From NCBI GenBank assembly GCA_037783415.1, contig JAZGTN010000230.1, positions 206,797-270,796 of the forward strand: 64,000 nt of DNA, given 5' to 3'. The DNA is from Leptasterias polaris. Its lineage: Eukaryota > Echinodermata > Asteroidea > Forcipulatida > Asteriidae. The first letter of the stretch is position 1. Every line of letters begins with the position of its first letter. The position numbers and the translations under genes are program-made. The notes beneath the pieces were generated by a model, which made no database searches, had not been told where the DNA came from, and was given only the letters and a program-made list of their open reading frames with translations. Of this stretch, positions 23,919-36,779 are shown piece by piece.

Positions 23919-26900
23919 ACGTTGCTGACTTTAATTTAGGGGCTTCAGTTTAGACTGTTTCTAACCTCCGTATGTTGAGGACAAATACAAAAGATGTCTA
24001 CAGCACCCGGTATTCCCAGGAGGTCTCCCGTCCAAGTACTGACCGGGCCAGACGATGCTTAACTTCGATGATCAGACGAGAACCGGTGTTTTCAGCGTAG
24101 TATGGCAGTAGACTCGTTGCTGACTTTAATTTAGGGGCTTCAGTTTCCAGTTTAGATATCTAACTTCCGTATTTTGAGGAAAAATACAAAATATTTCTAC
24201 AGCACCCGGTTTTCCCAGGAGGTCTCCCGTCCAAGTACTGACCGGGCCCGACGATGCTTAACTTCGGTGATCAGACGAGAACCGGTGTTTTCAGCGTAGT
24301 ATGGCAGTAGACACGTTGCTAACTTTAATTTAGGGGCTTCAGTTTAGATTGTTTCTAACCTCCGTATGTTGAGGAAAAATACAAAAAGATGTCTACAGCA
24401 CCCGGTATTCCCAGGAGGTCTCCCGTCCAAGTACTGACCGGGCCCGACGATGCTTAACTTCGGTGATCAGACGAGAAACGGTGTTTTCAGCATAGTATGG
24501 CAGTAGACACGTTGCTAACTTTAATTTAGGGGCTTCAGTTTAGATTGTTTCTAACCTCCGTATGTTGAGGAAAAATACAAAAAGATGTCTACAGCACCCG
24601 GTATTCCCAGGAGGTCTCCCGTCCAAGTACTGACCGGGCCCGACGATGCTTAACTTCGGTGATCAGACGAGAACCGGTGTTTTCAGCGAAGTATGGCAGT
24701 AGACACGTTGCTGACTTTAATTTAGGGGCTTCAGTTTCCAGTTTAGATATCTAACTTCTGTATTTTGAGGAAAAATACAAAATATGTCTACAACACCCGG
24801 TATTCCCAGGAGGTCTCCCGTCCAAGTACTGACCGGGCACGACGATGCTTAACTTCGGTGATCAGACGAGAACCGGTGTTTTCAGCGTAGTATGGCAGTA
24901 GACACGTTGCTAACTTTAATTTAGGGGCTTCAGTTTAGATTGTTTCTAACCTCCGTATGTTGAGGAAAAATACAAAAGGATGTCTACAGCACCCGTTATT
25001 CCCAGGAGGTCTCCCGTCCAAGTTCTGACCGGGCCCGACGATGCTTAACTTCGGTGATCAGACGAGAACCGGTGTTTTCAGCGTAGTATGGCAGTAGACA
25101 CGTTGCTGTCTTTAATATAGGGGCTTCAGTTTCCAGTTTAGATCTAACCTCCGTATGTCGAGGAAAAATACAAAAGATGTCTACAGCACCCGGTATTCCC
25201 AGGAGGTCTCCCGTCCAAGTACTGACCGGGCCCGACGATGCTTAACTTCGGTGATCAGACGAGAACCGGTGTTTTCAGCGTAGTATGGCAGTAAACACTT
25301 TGCTGACTTTAATATAGGGGCTTCAGTTTCCAGTTTAGATCTAACCTCCGTATGTCGAGGAAAAATTCAAAAGATGTCTACAGCACCCGGTATTCCCAGG
25401 AGGTCTCCCGTCCAAGTACTGACCAGGCCCGACCATGCTTAACTTCAGTGATCAGACGAGAACCGGTGTTTTCAGCGTAGTATGGCAGTATACACGTTGC
25501 TAACTTTAATTTAGGGGCTTCAGTTTAGATTGTTTCTAACCTCCGTATGTTGAGGAAAAATACAAAAATATGTCTACAGCACCCGGTATTCCCAGGATGT
25601 CTCCCGTCCAAGTACTGACCGGGCCCGACGATGCTTAACTTCAGTGAGCAGACGAGAACCGGTGTTTTCAGCGTAGTATGGCAGTAGACACTTTGCTGAC
25701 TTTAATATAGGGGCTTCAGTTTCCAGTTTAGATCTAACCTCCGTATGTCGAGGAAAAATACAAAAGATGTCTACAGCACCCGCTATTCCCAGGAGGTTTC
25801 CCGTCCAAGTACTGAACGGGCCCGACGATGCTTAACTTCGGTGATCAGACGAGAACCGGTGTTTTCAGCGTAGTATGGCAGTAGACACGTTGCTAACTTA
25901 ATTTAGGGGCTTCAGTTTAGATTGTTTCTAACCTCCGTATGTTGAGGAAAAATACAAAAAGATGTCTACAGCACCCGGTATTCCCAGGAGGTCTCCCGTC
26001 CAAGTACTGACCGGGCCCGACGATGCTTAACTTCAGTGATCAGACGAGAACCGGTGTTTTCAGCGTAGTATGGCAGTAGACACGTTGCTAACTTTAATTT
26101 AGGTGCTTCAGTTTAGATTGTTTCTAACCTCCGTATGTTGAGGAAAAATACAAAAAGATGTCTACAGCACCCGGTATTCCCAGGAGGTCTCCCGTCCAAG
26201 TACTGACCGGGCCCGACGATGCTTAACTTCGGTGATCAGACGAGAAACGGTGTTTTCAGCATAGTATGGCAGTAGACACGTTGCTAACTTTAATTTAGGG
26301 GCTTCAGTTTAGATTGTTTCTAACCTCCGTATGTTGAAGAAAAATACAAAAAGATGTCTACAGCACCCGGTATTCCCAGGAGGTCTCCCGTCCAAGTACT
26401 GACCGGGCCCGACGATGCTTAACTTCGGTGATCAGACGAGAACCGGTGTTTTCAGCGAAGTATGGCAGTAGACACGTTGCTGACTTTAATTTAGGGGCTT
26501 CAGTTTCCAGTTTAGATATCTAACTTCCGTATTTTGAGGAAAAATACAAAATATGTCTACAACACCCGGTATTCCCAGGAGGTCTCCCGTCCAAGTACTG
26601 ACCGGGCCCGACGATGCTTAACTTCGGTGATCAGACGAAAACAGGTGTTTTCAGCGTAGTATGGCAGTAGACACGTTGCTAACTTTAATTTAGGGGCTTC
26701 AGTTTAGATTGTTTCTAACCTCCGTATGTTGAGGAAAAATACAAAAGGATGTCTACAGCACCCGGTATTCCCAGGAGGTCTCCCGTCCAAGTTCTGACCG
26801 GGCCCGACGATGCTTAACTTCGGTGATCAGACGAGAACCGGTGTTTTCAGCGTAGTATGGCAGTAAACACGTTGCTGTCTTTAATATAGGGGCTTCAGTT

Positions 26901-28323
26901 TCCAGTTTAGATCTAACCTCCGTATGTCGAGGAAAAATACAAAAGATGTATACAGCACCCGGTATTCCCAGGAGGTCTCCCGTCCAAGTACTGACCGGGC
27001 CCGACGATGCTTAACTTCGGTGATCAGACGAGAACCGGTGTTTTCAGCGTAGTATGGCAGTAGACACTTTGCTGACTTTAATATAGGGGCTTCAGTTTCC
27101 AGTTTAGATCTAACCTCCGTATGTCGAGGAAAAATACAAAAGATGTCTACAGCACCCGGTATTCCCAGGAGGTCTCCCATCCAAGTACTGACCAGGCCCG
27201 ACCATGCTTAACTTCAGTGATCAGACGAGAACCGGTGTTTTCAGCGTAGTATGGCAGTATACACATTGCTAACTTTAATTTAGGGGCTTCAGTTTAGATT
27301 GTTTCTAACCTCCGTATGTTGAGGAAAAATACAAAAAGATGTCTACAGCACCCGGTATTCCCAGGATGTCTCCCGTCCAAGTACTGACCGGGCCCGACGA
27401 TGCTTAAGTTCGGTGATCAGACGAGAACCGGTGTTTTCAGCGTAGTATGGCAGTAGACACTTTGCTGACTTTAATATAGGGGCTTCAGTTTCCAGTTTAG
27501 ATCTAACCTCCGTATGTCGAGGAAAAATACAAAAGATGTCTACAGCACCCGCTATTCCCAGGAGGTCTCCCGTCCAAGTACTGAACGGGCCCGACGATGC
27601 TTAACTTCGGTGATCAGACGATAACCGGTGTTTTCAGCGTAGTATGGCAGTAGACACGTTGCTAACTTTAATTTAGGGGCTTCAGTTTAGATTGTTTCTA
27701 ACCTCCGTATGTTGAGGAAAAATACAAAAAGATGTCTACAGCACCCGGTATTCCCAGGAGGTCTCCCGTCCAAGTACTGACCGGGCCCGACGATGCTTAA
27801 CTTCGGATATCAAACGAGAACCGGTGTTTTCAGCGTAGTATGGCAGTAGACACGTTGCTGACTTTAATATAGGGGCTTCAGTTTCCAGTTTAGATCTAAC
27901 CTCCGTATGTCGGGGAAAAATACAAAAGATGTCTACAACACCCGGTATTCCCAGGAGGTCTCCCGTCCAAGTACTGACCGGGCCCGACGATGCTTAACTT
28001 CAGTGATCAGACGAGAACCGGTGTTTTCAGCGTAGTATGGCAGTAGACACTTTGCTGACTTTAATATAGGGGCTTCAGTTTCCAGTTTAGATCTAACCTC
28101 CGTATGTCGAGGAAAAATACAAAAGATGTCTACAGCACCCGCTATTCCCAGAAGGTCTCCCGTCCAAGTACTGACCGGGCCCGACGATGCTTAACTTCGG
28201 TGATCAGACGAGAACCGGTGTTTTCAGCGTAGTATGGCAGTAGACACGTTGCTAACTTTAATTTAGGGGCTTCAGTTTAGATTGTTTCTAACCTCCGTAT
28301 GTTGAGGAAAAATACAAAAAGAT

Positions 28324-28416
28324 GTCTACAGCACCCGGTATTCCAAGGAGGTCTCCCGTCCAAGTACTGACCGATCAGACGAGAACCAGTGTTTTCAGCG
28401 TAGTATGGCAGTAGAC
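28324..28416 (-). pseudogene. 5S pseudogene with 25-bp internal deletion, copy 6
   Basis: Same deletion and the ATTCCAAGG marker. It is the 6245-bp duplicate of copy 4. Confidence 0.85.
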
Positions 28417-30070
28417 ACGTTGCTGACTTTAATTTAGGGGCTTCAGTTTAGACTGTTTCTAACCTCCGTATGTTGAGGAAAAATACAAAAGATGTCTACA
28501 GCACCCGGTATTCCCAGGAGGTCTCCCGTCCAAGTACTGACCGGGCCAGACGATGCTTAACTTCGATGATCAGACGAGAACCGGTGTTTTCAGCGTAGTA
28601 TGGCAGTAGACTCGTTGCTGACTTTAATTTAGGGGCTTCAGTTTCCAGTTTAGATATCTAACTTCCGTATTTTGAGGAAAAATACAAAATATTTTTACAG
28701 CACCCGGTTTTCCCAGGAGGTCTCCCGTCCAAGTACTGACCGGGCCCGACGATGCTTAACTTCGGTGATCAGACGAGAACCGGTGTTTTCAGCGTAGTAT
28801 GGCAGTAGACACGTTGCTAACTTTAATTTAGGGGCTTCAGTTTAGATTGTTTCTAACCTCCGTATGTTGAGGAAAAATACAAAAAGATGTCTACAGCACC
28901 CGGTATTCCCAGGAGGTCTCCCGTCCAAGTACTGACCGGGCCCGACGATGCTTAACTTCGGTGATCAGACGAGAAACGGTGTTTTCAGCATAGTATGGCA
29001 GTAGACACGTTGCTAACTTTAATTTAGGGGCTTCAGTTTCCAGTTTAGATATCTAACTTCCGTATTTTGAGGAAAAATACAAAATATTTCTACAGCACCC
29101 GGTTTTCCCAGGAGGTCTCCCGTCCAAGTACTGACCGGGCCCGACGATGCTTAACTTCGATGATCAGACGAGAACCGGTGTTTTCAGCGTAGTATGGCAG
29201 TAGACACGTTGCTAACTTTAATTTAGGGGCTTCAGTTTAGATTGTTTCTAACCTCCGTATGTTGAGGAAAAATACAAAAAGATGTCTACAGCACCCGGTA
29301 TTCCCAGGAGGTCTCCCGTCCAAGTACTGACCGGGCCCGACGATGCTTAACTTCGGTGATCAGACGAGAAACGGTGTTTTCAGCATAGTATGGCAGTAGA
29401 CACATTGCTAACTTTAATTTAGGGGCTTCAGTTTAGATTGTTTCTAACCTCCGTATGTTGAGGAAAAATACAAAAAGATGTTTACAGCACCCGGTATTCC
29501 CAGGAGGTCTCCCGTCCAAGTACTGACCGGGCCCGACGATGCTTAACTTCGGTGATCAGACGAGAACCGGTGTTTTCAGCGAAGTATGGCAGTAGACACG
29601 TTGCTGACTTTAATTTAGGGGCTTCAGTTTCCAGTTTAGATATCTAACTTCCGTATTTTGAGGAAAAATACAAAATATGTCTACAACACCCGGTATTCCC
29701 AGGAGGTCTCCCGTCCAAGTACTGACCGGGCACGACGATGCTTAACTTCGGTGATCAGACGAGAACCGGTGTTTTCAGCGTAGTATGGCAGTAGACACGT
29801 TGCTAACTTTAATTTAGGGGCTTCAGTTTAGATTGTTTCTAACCTCCGTATGTTGAGGAAAAATACAAAAGGATGTCTACAGCACCCGGTATTCCCAGGA
29901 GGTCTCCCGTCCAAGTACTGACCGGGCCCGACGATGCTTAACTTCGGTGATCAGACGAGAACCGGTGTTTTCAGCGTAGTATGGCAGTAGACACGTTGCT
30001 AACTTTAATTTAGGGGCTTCAGTTTAGATTGTTTCTAACCTCCGTATGTTGAGGAAAAATACAAAAAGAT

Positions 30071-30163
30071 GTCTACAGCACCCGGTATTCCCAGGAGGTC
30101 TCCCGTCCAAGTACTGACCGATCAGACGAGAACCAGTGTTTTCAGCGTAGTATGGCAGTAGAC
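30071..30163 (-). pseudogene. 5S pseudogene with 25-bp internal deletion, copy 7
   Basis: Same deletion. It is the 6245-bp duplicate of copy 5, confirmed by the shared GAGGACAAATAC spacer variant. Confidence 0.85.
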
Positions 30164-31269
30164 ACGTTGCTGACTTTAATTTAGGGGCTTCAGTTTAGAC
30201 TGTTTCTAACCTCCGTATGTTGAGGACAAATACAAAAGATGTCTACAGCACCCGGTATTCCCAGGAGGTCTCCCGTCCAAGTACTGACCGGGCCAGACGA
30301 TGCTTAACTTCGATGATCAGACGAGAACCGGTGTTTTCAGCGTAGTATGGCAGTAGACTCGTTGCTGACTTTAATTTAGGGGCTTCAGTTTCCAGTTTAA
30401 ATATCTAACTTCCGTATTTTGAGGAAAAATACAAAATATTTCTACAGCACCCGGTTTTCCCAGGAGGTCTCCCGTCCAAGTACTGACCGGGCCCGACGAT
30501 GCTTAACTTCGGTGATCAGACGAGAACCGGTGTTTTCAGCGTAGTATGGCAGTAGACACGTTGCTAACTTTAATTTAGGGGCTTCAGTTTAGATTGTTTC
30601 TAACCTCCGTATGTTGAGGAAAAATACAAAAAGATGTCTACAGCACCCGGTATTCCCAGGAGGTCTCCCGTCCAAGTACTGACCGGGCCCGACGATGCTT
30701 AACTTCGGTGATCAGACGAGAAACGGTGTTTTCAGCATAGTATGGCAGTAGACACGTTGCTAACTTTAATTTAGGGGCTTCAGTTTAGATTGTTTCTAAC
30801 CTCCGTATGTTGAGGAAAAATACAAAAAGATGTCTACAGCACCCGGTATTCCCAGGAGGTCTCCCGTCCAAGTACTGACCGGGCCCGACGATGCTTAACT
30901 TCGGTGATCAGACGAGAACCGGTGTTTTCAGCGAAGTATGGCAGTAGACACGTTGCTGACTTTAATTTAGGGGCTTCAGTTTCCAGTTTAGATATCTAAC
31001 TTCTGTATTTTGAGGAAAAATACAAAATATGTCTACAACACCCGGTATTCCCAGGAGGTCTCCCGTCCAAGTACTGACCGGGCACGACGATGCTTAACTT
31101 CGGTGATCAGACGAGAACCGGTGTTTTCAGCGTAGTATGGCAGTAGACACGTTGCTAACTTTAATTTAGGGGCTTCAGTTTAGATTGTTTCTAACCTCCG
31201 TATGTTGAGGAAAAATACAAAAGGATGTCTACAGCACCCGGTATTCCCAGGAGGTCTCCCGTCCAAGTT

Positions 31270-34200
31270 CTGACCGGGCCCGACGATGCTTAACTTCGGT
31301 GATCAGACGAGAACCGGTGTTTTCAGCGTAGTATGGCAGTAGACACGTTGCTGTCTTTAATATAGGGGCTTCAGTTTCCAGTTTAGATCTAACCTCCGTA
31401 TGTCGAGGAAAAATACAAAAGATGTCTACAGCACCCGGTATTCCCAGGAGGTCTCCCGTCCAAGTACTGACCGGGCCCGACGATGCTTAACTTCGGTGAT
31501 CAGACGAGAACCGGTGTTTTCAGCGTAGTATGGCAGTAAACACTTTGCTGACTTTAATATAGGGGCTTCAGTTTCCAGTTTAGATCTAACCTCCGTATGT
31601 CGAGGAAAAATACAAAAGATGTCTACAGCACCCGGTATTCCCAGGAGGTCTCCCGTCCAAGTACTGACCAGGCCCGACCATGCTTAACTTCAGTGATCAG
31701 ACGAGAACCGGTGTTTTCAGCGTAGTATGGCAGTATACACGTTGCTAACTTTAATTTAGGGGCTTCAGTTTAGATTGTTTCTAACCTCCGTATGTTGAGG
31801 AAAAATACAAAAATATGTCTACAGCACCCGGTATTCCCAGGATGTCTCCCGTCCAAGTACTGACCGGGCCCGACGATGCTTAACTTCAGTGAGCAGACGA
31901 GAACCGGTGTTTTCAGCGTAGTATGGCAGTAGACACTTTGCTGACTTTAATATAGGGGCTTCAGTTTCCAGTTTAGATCTAACCTCCGTATGTCGAGGAA
32001 AAATACAAAAGATGTCTACAGCACCCGCTATTCCCAGGAGGTTTCCCGTCCAAGTACTGAACGGGCCCGACGATGCTTAACTTCGGTGATCAGACGAGAA
32101 CCGGTGTTTTCAGCGTAGTATGGCAGTAGACACGTTGCTAACTTAATTTAGGGGCTTCAGTTTAGATTGTTTCTAACCTCCGTATGTTGAGGAAAAATAC
32201 AAAAAGATGTCTACAGCACCCGGTATTCCCAGGAGGTCTCCCGTCCAAGTACTGACCGGGCCCGACGATGCTTAACTTCAGTGATCAGACGAGAACCGGT
32301 GTTTTCAGCGTAGTATGGCAGTAGACACGTTGCTAACTTTAATTTAGGTGCTTCAGTTTAGATTGTTTCTAACCTCCGTATGTTGAGGAAAAATACAAAA
32401 AGATGTCTACAGCACCCGGTATTCCCAGGAGGTCTCCCGTCCAAGTACTGACCGGGCCCGACGATGCTTAACTTCGGTGATCAGACGAGAAACGGTGTTT
32501 TCAGCATAGTATGGCAGTAGACACGTTGCTAACTTTAATTTAGGGGCTTCAGTTTAGATTGTTTCTAACCTCCGTATGTTGAAGAAAAATACAAAAAGAT
32601 GTCTACAGCACCCGGTATTCCCAGGAGGTCTCCCGTCCAAGTACTGACCGGGCCCGACGATGCTTAACTTCGGTGATCAGACGAGAACCGGTGTTTTCAG
32701 CGAAGTATGGCAGTAGACACGTTGCTGACTTTAATTTAGGGGCTTCAGTTTCCAGTTTAGATATCTAACTTCCGTATTTTGAGGAAAAATACAAAATATG
32801 TCTACAACACCCGGTATTCCCAGGAGGTCTCCCGTCCAAGTACTGACCGGGCCCGACGATGCTTAACTTCGGTGATCAGACGAAAACAGGTGTTTTCAGC
32901 GTAGTATGGCAGTAGACACGTTGCTAACTTTAATTTAGGGGCTTCAGTTTAGATTGTTTCTAACCTCCGTATGTTGAGGAAAAATACAAAAGGATGTCTA
33001 CAGCACCCGGTATTCCCAGGAGGTCTCCCGTCCAAGTTCTGACCGGGCCCGACGATGCTTAACTTCGGTGATCAGACGAGAACCGGTGTTTTCAGCGTAG
33101 TATGGCAGTAAACACGTTGCTGTCTTTAATATAGGGGCTTCAGTTTCCAGTTTAGATCTAACCTCCGTATGTCGAGGAAAAATACAAAAGATGTATACAG
33201 CACCCGGTATTCCCAGGAGGTCTCCCGTCCAAGTACTGACCGGGCCCGACGATGCTTAACTTCGGTGATCAGACGAGAACCGGTGTTTTCAGCGTAGTAT
33301 GGCAGTAGACACTTTGCTGACTTTAATATAGGGGCTTCAGTTTCCAGTTTAGATCTAACCTCCGTATGTCGAGGAAAAATACAAAAGATGTCTACAGCAC
33401 CCGGTATTCCCAGGAGGTCTCCCATCCAAGTACTGACCAGGCCCGACCATGCTTAACTTCAGTGATCAGACGAGAACCGGTGTTTTCAGCGTAGTATGGC
33501 AGTATACACATTGCTAACTTTAATTTAGGGGCTTCAGTTTAGATTGTTTCTAACCTCCGTATGTTGAGGAAAAATACAAAAAGATGTCTACAGCAACCGG
33601 TATTCCCAGGATGTCTCCCGTCCAAGTACTGACCGGGCCCGACGATGCTTAAGTTCGGTGATCAGACGAGAACCGGTGTTTTCAGCGTAGTATGGCAGTA
33701 GACACTTTGCTGACTTTAATATAGGGGCTTCAGTTTCCAGTTTAGATCTAACCTCCGTATGTCGAGGAAAAATACAAAAGATGTCTACAGCACCCGCTAT
33801 TCCCAGGAGGTCTCCCGTCCAAGTACTGAACGGGCCCGACGATGCTTAACTTCGGTGATCAGACGATAACCGGTGTTTTCAGCGTAGTATGGCAGTAGAC
33901 ACGTTGCTAACTTTAATTTAGGGGCTTCAGTTTAGATTGTTTCTAACCTCCGTATGTTGAGGAAAAATACAAAAAGATGTCTACAGCACCCGGTATTCCC
34001 AGGAGGTCTCCCGTCCAAGTACTGACCGGGCCCGACGATGCTTAACTTCGGATATCAAACGAGAACCGGTGTTTTCAGCGTAGTATGGCAGTAGACACGT
34101 TGCTGACTTTAATATAGGGGCTTCAGTTTCCAGTTTAGATCTAACCTCCGTATGTCGGGGAAAAATACAAAAGATGTCTACAACACCCGGTATTCCCAGG

Positions 34201-36779
34201 AGGTCTCCCGTCCAAGTACTGACCGGGCCCGACGATGCTTAACTTCAGTGATCAGACGAGAACCGGTGTTTTCAGCGTAGTATGGCAGTAGACACTTTGC
34301 TGACTTTAATATAGGGGCTTCAGTTTCCAGTTTAGATCTAACCTCCGTATGTCGAGGAAAAATACAAAAGATGTCTACAGCACCCGCTATTCCCAGAAGG
34401 TCTCCCGTCCAAGTACTGACCGGGCCCGACGATGCTTAACTTCGGTGATCAGACGAGAACCGGTGTTTTCAGCGTAGTATGGCAGTAGACACGTTGCTAA
34501 CTTTAATTTAGGGGCTTCAGTTGAGATTGTTTCTAACCTCCGTATGTTGAGGAAAAATACAAAAAGATGTCTACAGCACCCGGTATTCCCAGGAGGTCTC
34601 CCGTCCAAGTACTGACCGGGCCCGACGATGCTTAACTTCGGTGATCAGACGAGAACCGGTGTTTTCAGCGTAGTATGGCAGTAGACACGTTGCTAACTTT
34701 AATTTAGGGGCTTCAGTTTAGATTGTTTCTAACCTCCGTATGTTGAGGAAAAATACAAAAAGATGTCTACAGCACCCGGTATTCCCAGGAGGTCTCCCGT
34801 CCAAGTCCTGACCGGGCCCGACGATGCTTAACTTCGGTGATCAGACGAGAACCGGTGTTTTCAGCGTAGTATGGCAGTAGACACGTTGCTGACTTTAATT
34901 TAGGGGCTTCAGTTTCCAGTTTAGATATCTAACTTCCGTATTTTGAGGAAAAATACAAAATATGTCTACAACACCCGGTATTCCCAGGAGGTCTCCCGTC
35001 CAAGTACTGACCGGGCCCGACGATGCTTAACTTCGGTGATCAGACGAGAACCGGTGTTTTCAGCGTAGTATGGCAGTAGACACTTTGCTGACTTTAATAT
35101 AGGGGCTTCAGTTTCCAGTTTAGATCTAACCTCTGTATGTCGAGGAAAAATACAAAAGATGTCTACAGCACCCGCTATTCCCAGGAGGTCTCCCGTCCAA
35201 GTACTGAACGGGCCCGACGATGCTTAACTTCGGTGATCGGACGATAACCGGTGTTTTCAGCGTAGTATGGCAGTAGACACGTTGCTAACTTTAATTTAGG
35301 GGCTTCAGTTTAGATTGTTTCTAACCTCCGTATGTTGAGGAAAAATACAAAAAGATGTCTACAGCACCCGGTATTCCCAGGAGGTCTCCCGTCCAAGTAC
35401 TGACCGGGCCCGACGATGCTTAACTTCGGATATCAAACGAGAACCGGTGTTTTCAGCGTAGTATGGCAGTAGACACGTTGCTGACTTTAATATAGGGGCT
35501 TCAGTTTCCAGTTTAGATCTAACCTCCGTATGTCGGGGAAAAATACAAAAGATGTCTACAACACCCGGTATTCCCAGGAGGTCTCCCGTCCAAGTACTGA
35601 CCGGGCCCGACGATGCTTAACTTCAGTGATCAGACGAGAACCGGTGTTTTCAGCGTAGTATGGCAGTAGACACTTTGCTGACTTTAATATAGGGGCTTCA
35701 GTTTCCAGTTTAGATCTAACCTCCGTATGTCGAGGAAAAATACAAAAGATGTCTACAGCACCCACTATTCCCAGAAGGTCTCCCGTCCAAGTACTGACCG
35801 GGCCCGACGATGCTTAACTTCGGTGATCAGACGAGAACCGGTGTTTTCAGCGTAGTATGGCAGTAGACACGTTGCTAACTTTAATTTAGGGGCTTCAGTT
35901 TAGATTGTTTCTAACCTCCGTATGTTGAGGAAAAATACAAAAAGATGTCTACAGCACCCGGTATTCCCAGGAGGTCTCCCGTCCAAGTACTGACCGGGCC
36001 CGACGATGCTTAACTTCGGTGATCAGACGAAAAACGGTGTTTTCAGCATAGTATGGCAGTAGACACGTTGCTAACTTTAATTTAGGGGCTTCAGATTCCA
36101 GTTTAGATATCTAACTTCCGTATTTTGAGGAAAAATACAAAATATTTCTACAGCACCCGCTATTCCCAGAAGGTCTCCCGTCCAAGTACTGACCGGGCCC
36201 GACGATGCTTAACTTCGGTGATCAGACGAGAACCGGTGTTTTCAGCGTAGTATGGCAGTAGACACGTTGCTAACTTTAATTTAGGGGCTTCAGTTGAGAT
36301 TGTTTCTAACCTCCGTATGTTGAGGAAAAATACAAAAAGATGTCTACAGCACCCGGTATTCCCAGGAGGTCTCCCGTCCAAGTACTGACCGGGCCCGACG
36401 ATGCTTAACTTCGGTGATCAGACGAGAACCGGTGTTTTCAGCGTAGTATGGCAGTAGACACGTTGCTAACTTTAATTTAGGGGCTTCAGTTTAGATTGTT
36501 TCTAACCTCCGTATGTTGAGGAAAAATACAAAAAGATGTCTACAGCACCCGGTATTCCCAGGAGGTCTCCCGTCCAAGTCCTGACCGGGCCCGACGATGC
36601 TTAACTTCGGTGATCAGACGAGAACCGGTGTTTTCAGCGTAGTATGGCAGTAGACACGTTGCTGACTTTAATTTAGGGGCTTCAGTTTCCAGTTTAGATA
36701 TCTAACTTCCGTATTTTGAGGAAAAATACAAAATATGTCTACAACACCCGGTATTCCCAGGAGGTCTCCCGTCCAAGTA
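31270..36779. repeat. 5510-bp tandem duplication of 5S rDNA, left copy
   Basis: This block of 28 units repeats at +5510 bp. Markers include the CTGTCTTTAATATAGG spacer at 31.34/36.85 kb, CAGTTGAGATTG at 34.52/40.03 kb, CCCACTATTCCC at 35.76/41.27 kb and CAGATTCCAG at 36.09/41.60 kb. Inside it, markers at 34.39 and 36.16 kb repeat at 1773 bp (9 units). Confidence 0.8.

Larger units (their letters stand above)
21915..28159. repeat. 6245-bp tandem duplication of 5S rDNA, left copy
   Basis: Variant markers recur at exactly +6245 bp: deleted 5S genes at 22079/28324 and 23826/30071, the GATGTATACAGC variant in the 26.9/33.2 kb units, and CCCATCCAAG at 27.18/33.42 kb. The block spans 32 units, two of them 25 bp short. 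Only a few single-base differences were seen, such as CCCGTTATT near 24.99 kb versus CCCGGTATT near 31.23 kb. Boundaries are uncertain by about one unit. Confidence 0.8.
28160..34404. repeat. 6245-bp tandem duplication of 5S rDNA, right copy
   Basis: This copy directly follows the left one and ends where the 34.57-kb unit (full-length 5S) stops matching the 28.32-kb unit (deleted 5S). Private changes include GCAACCGG near 33.59 kb. It overlaps the first copy of the 5510-bp duplication, so the two events happened in succession. Confidence 0.8.
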
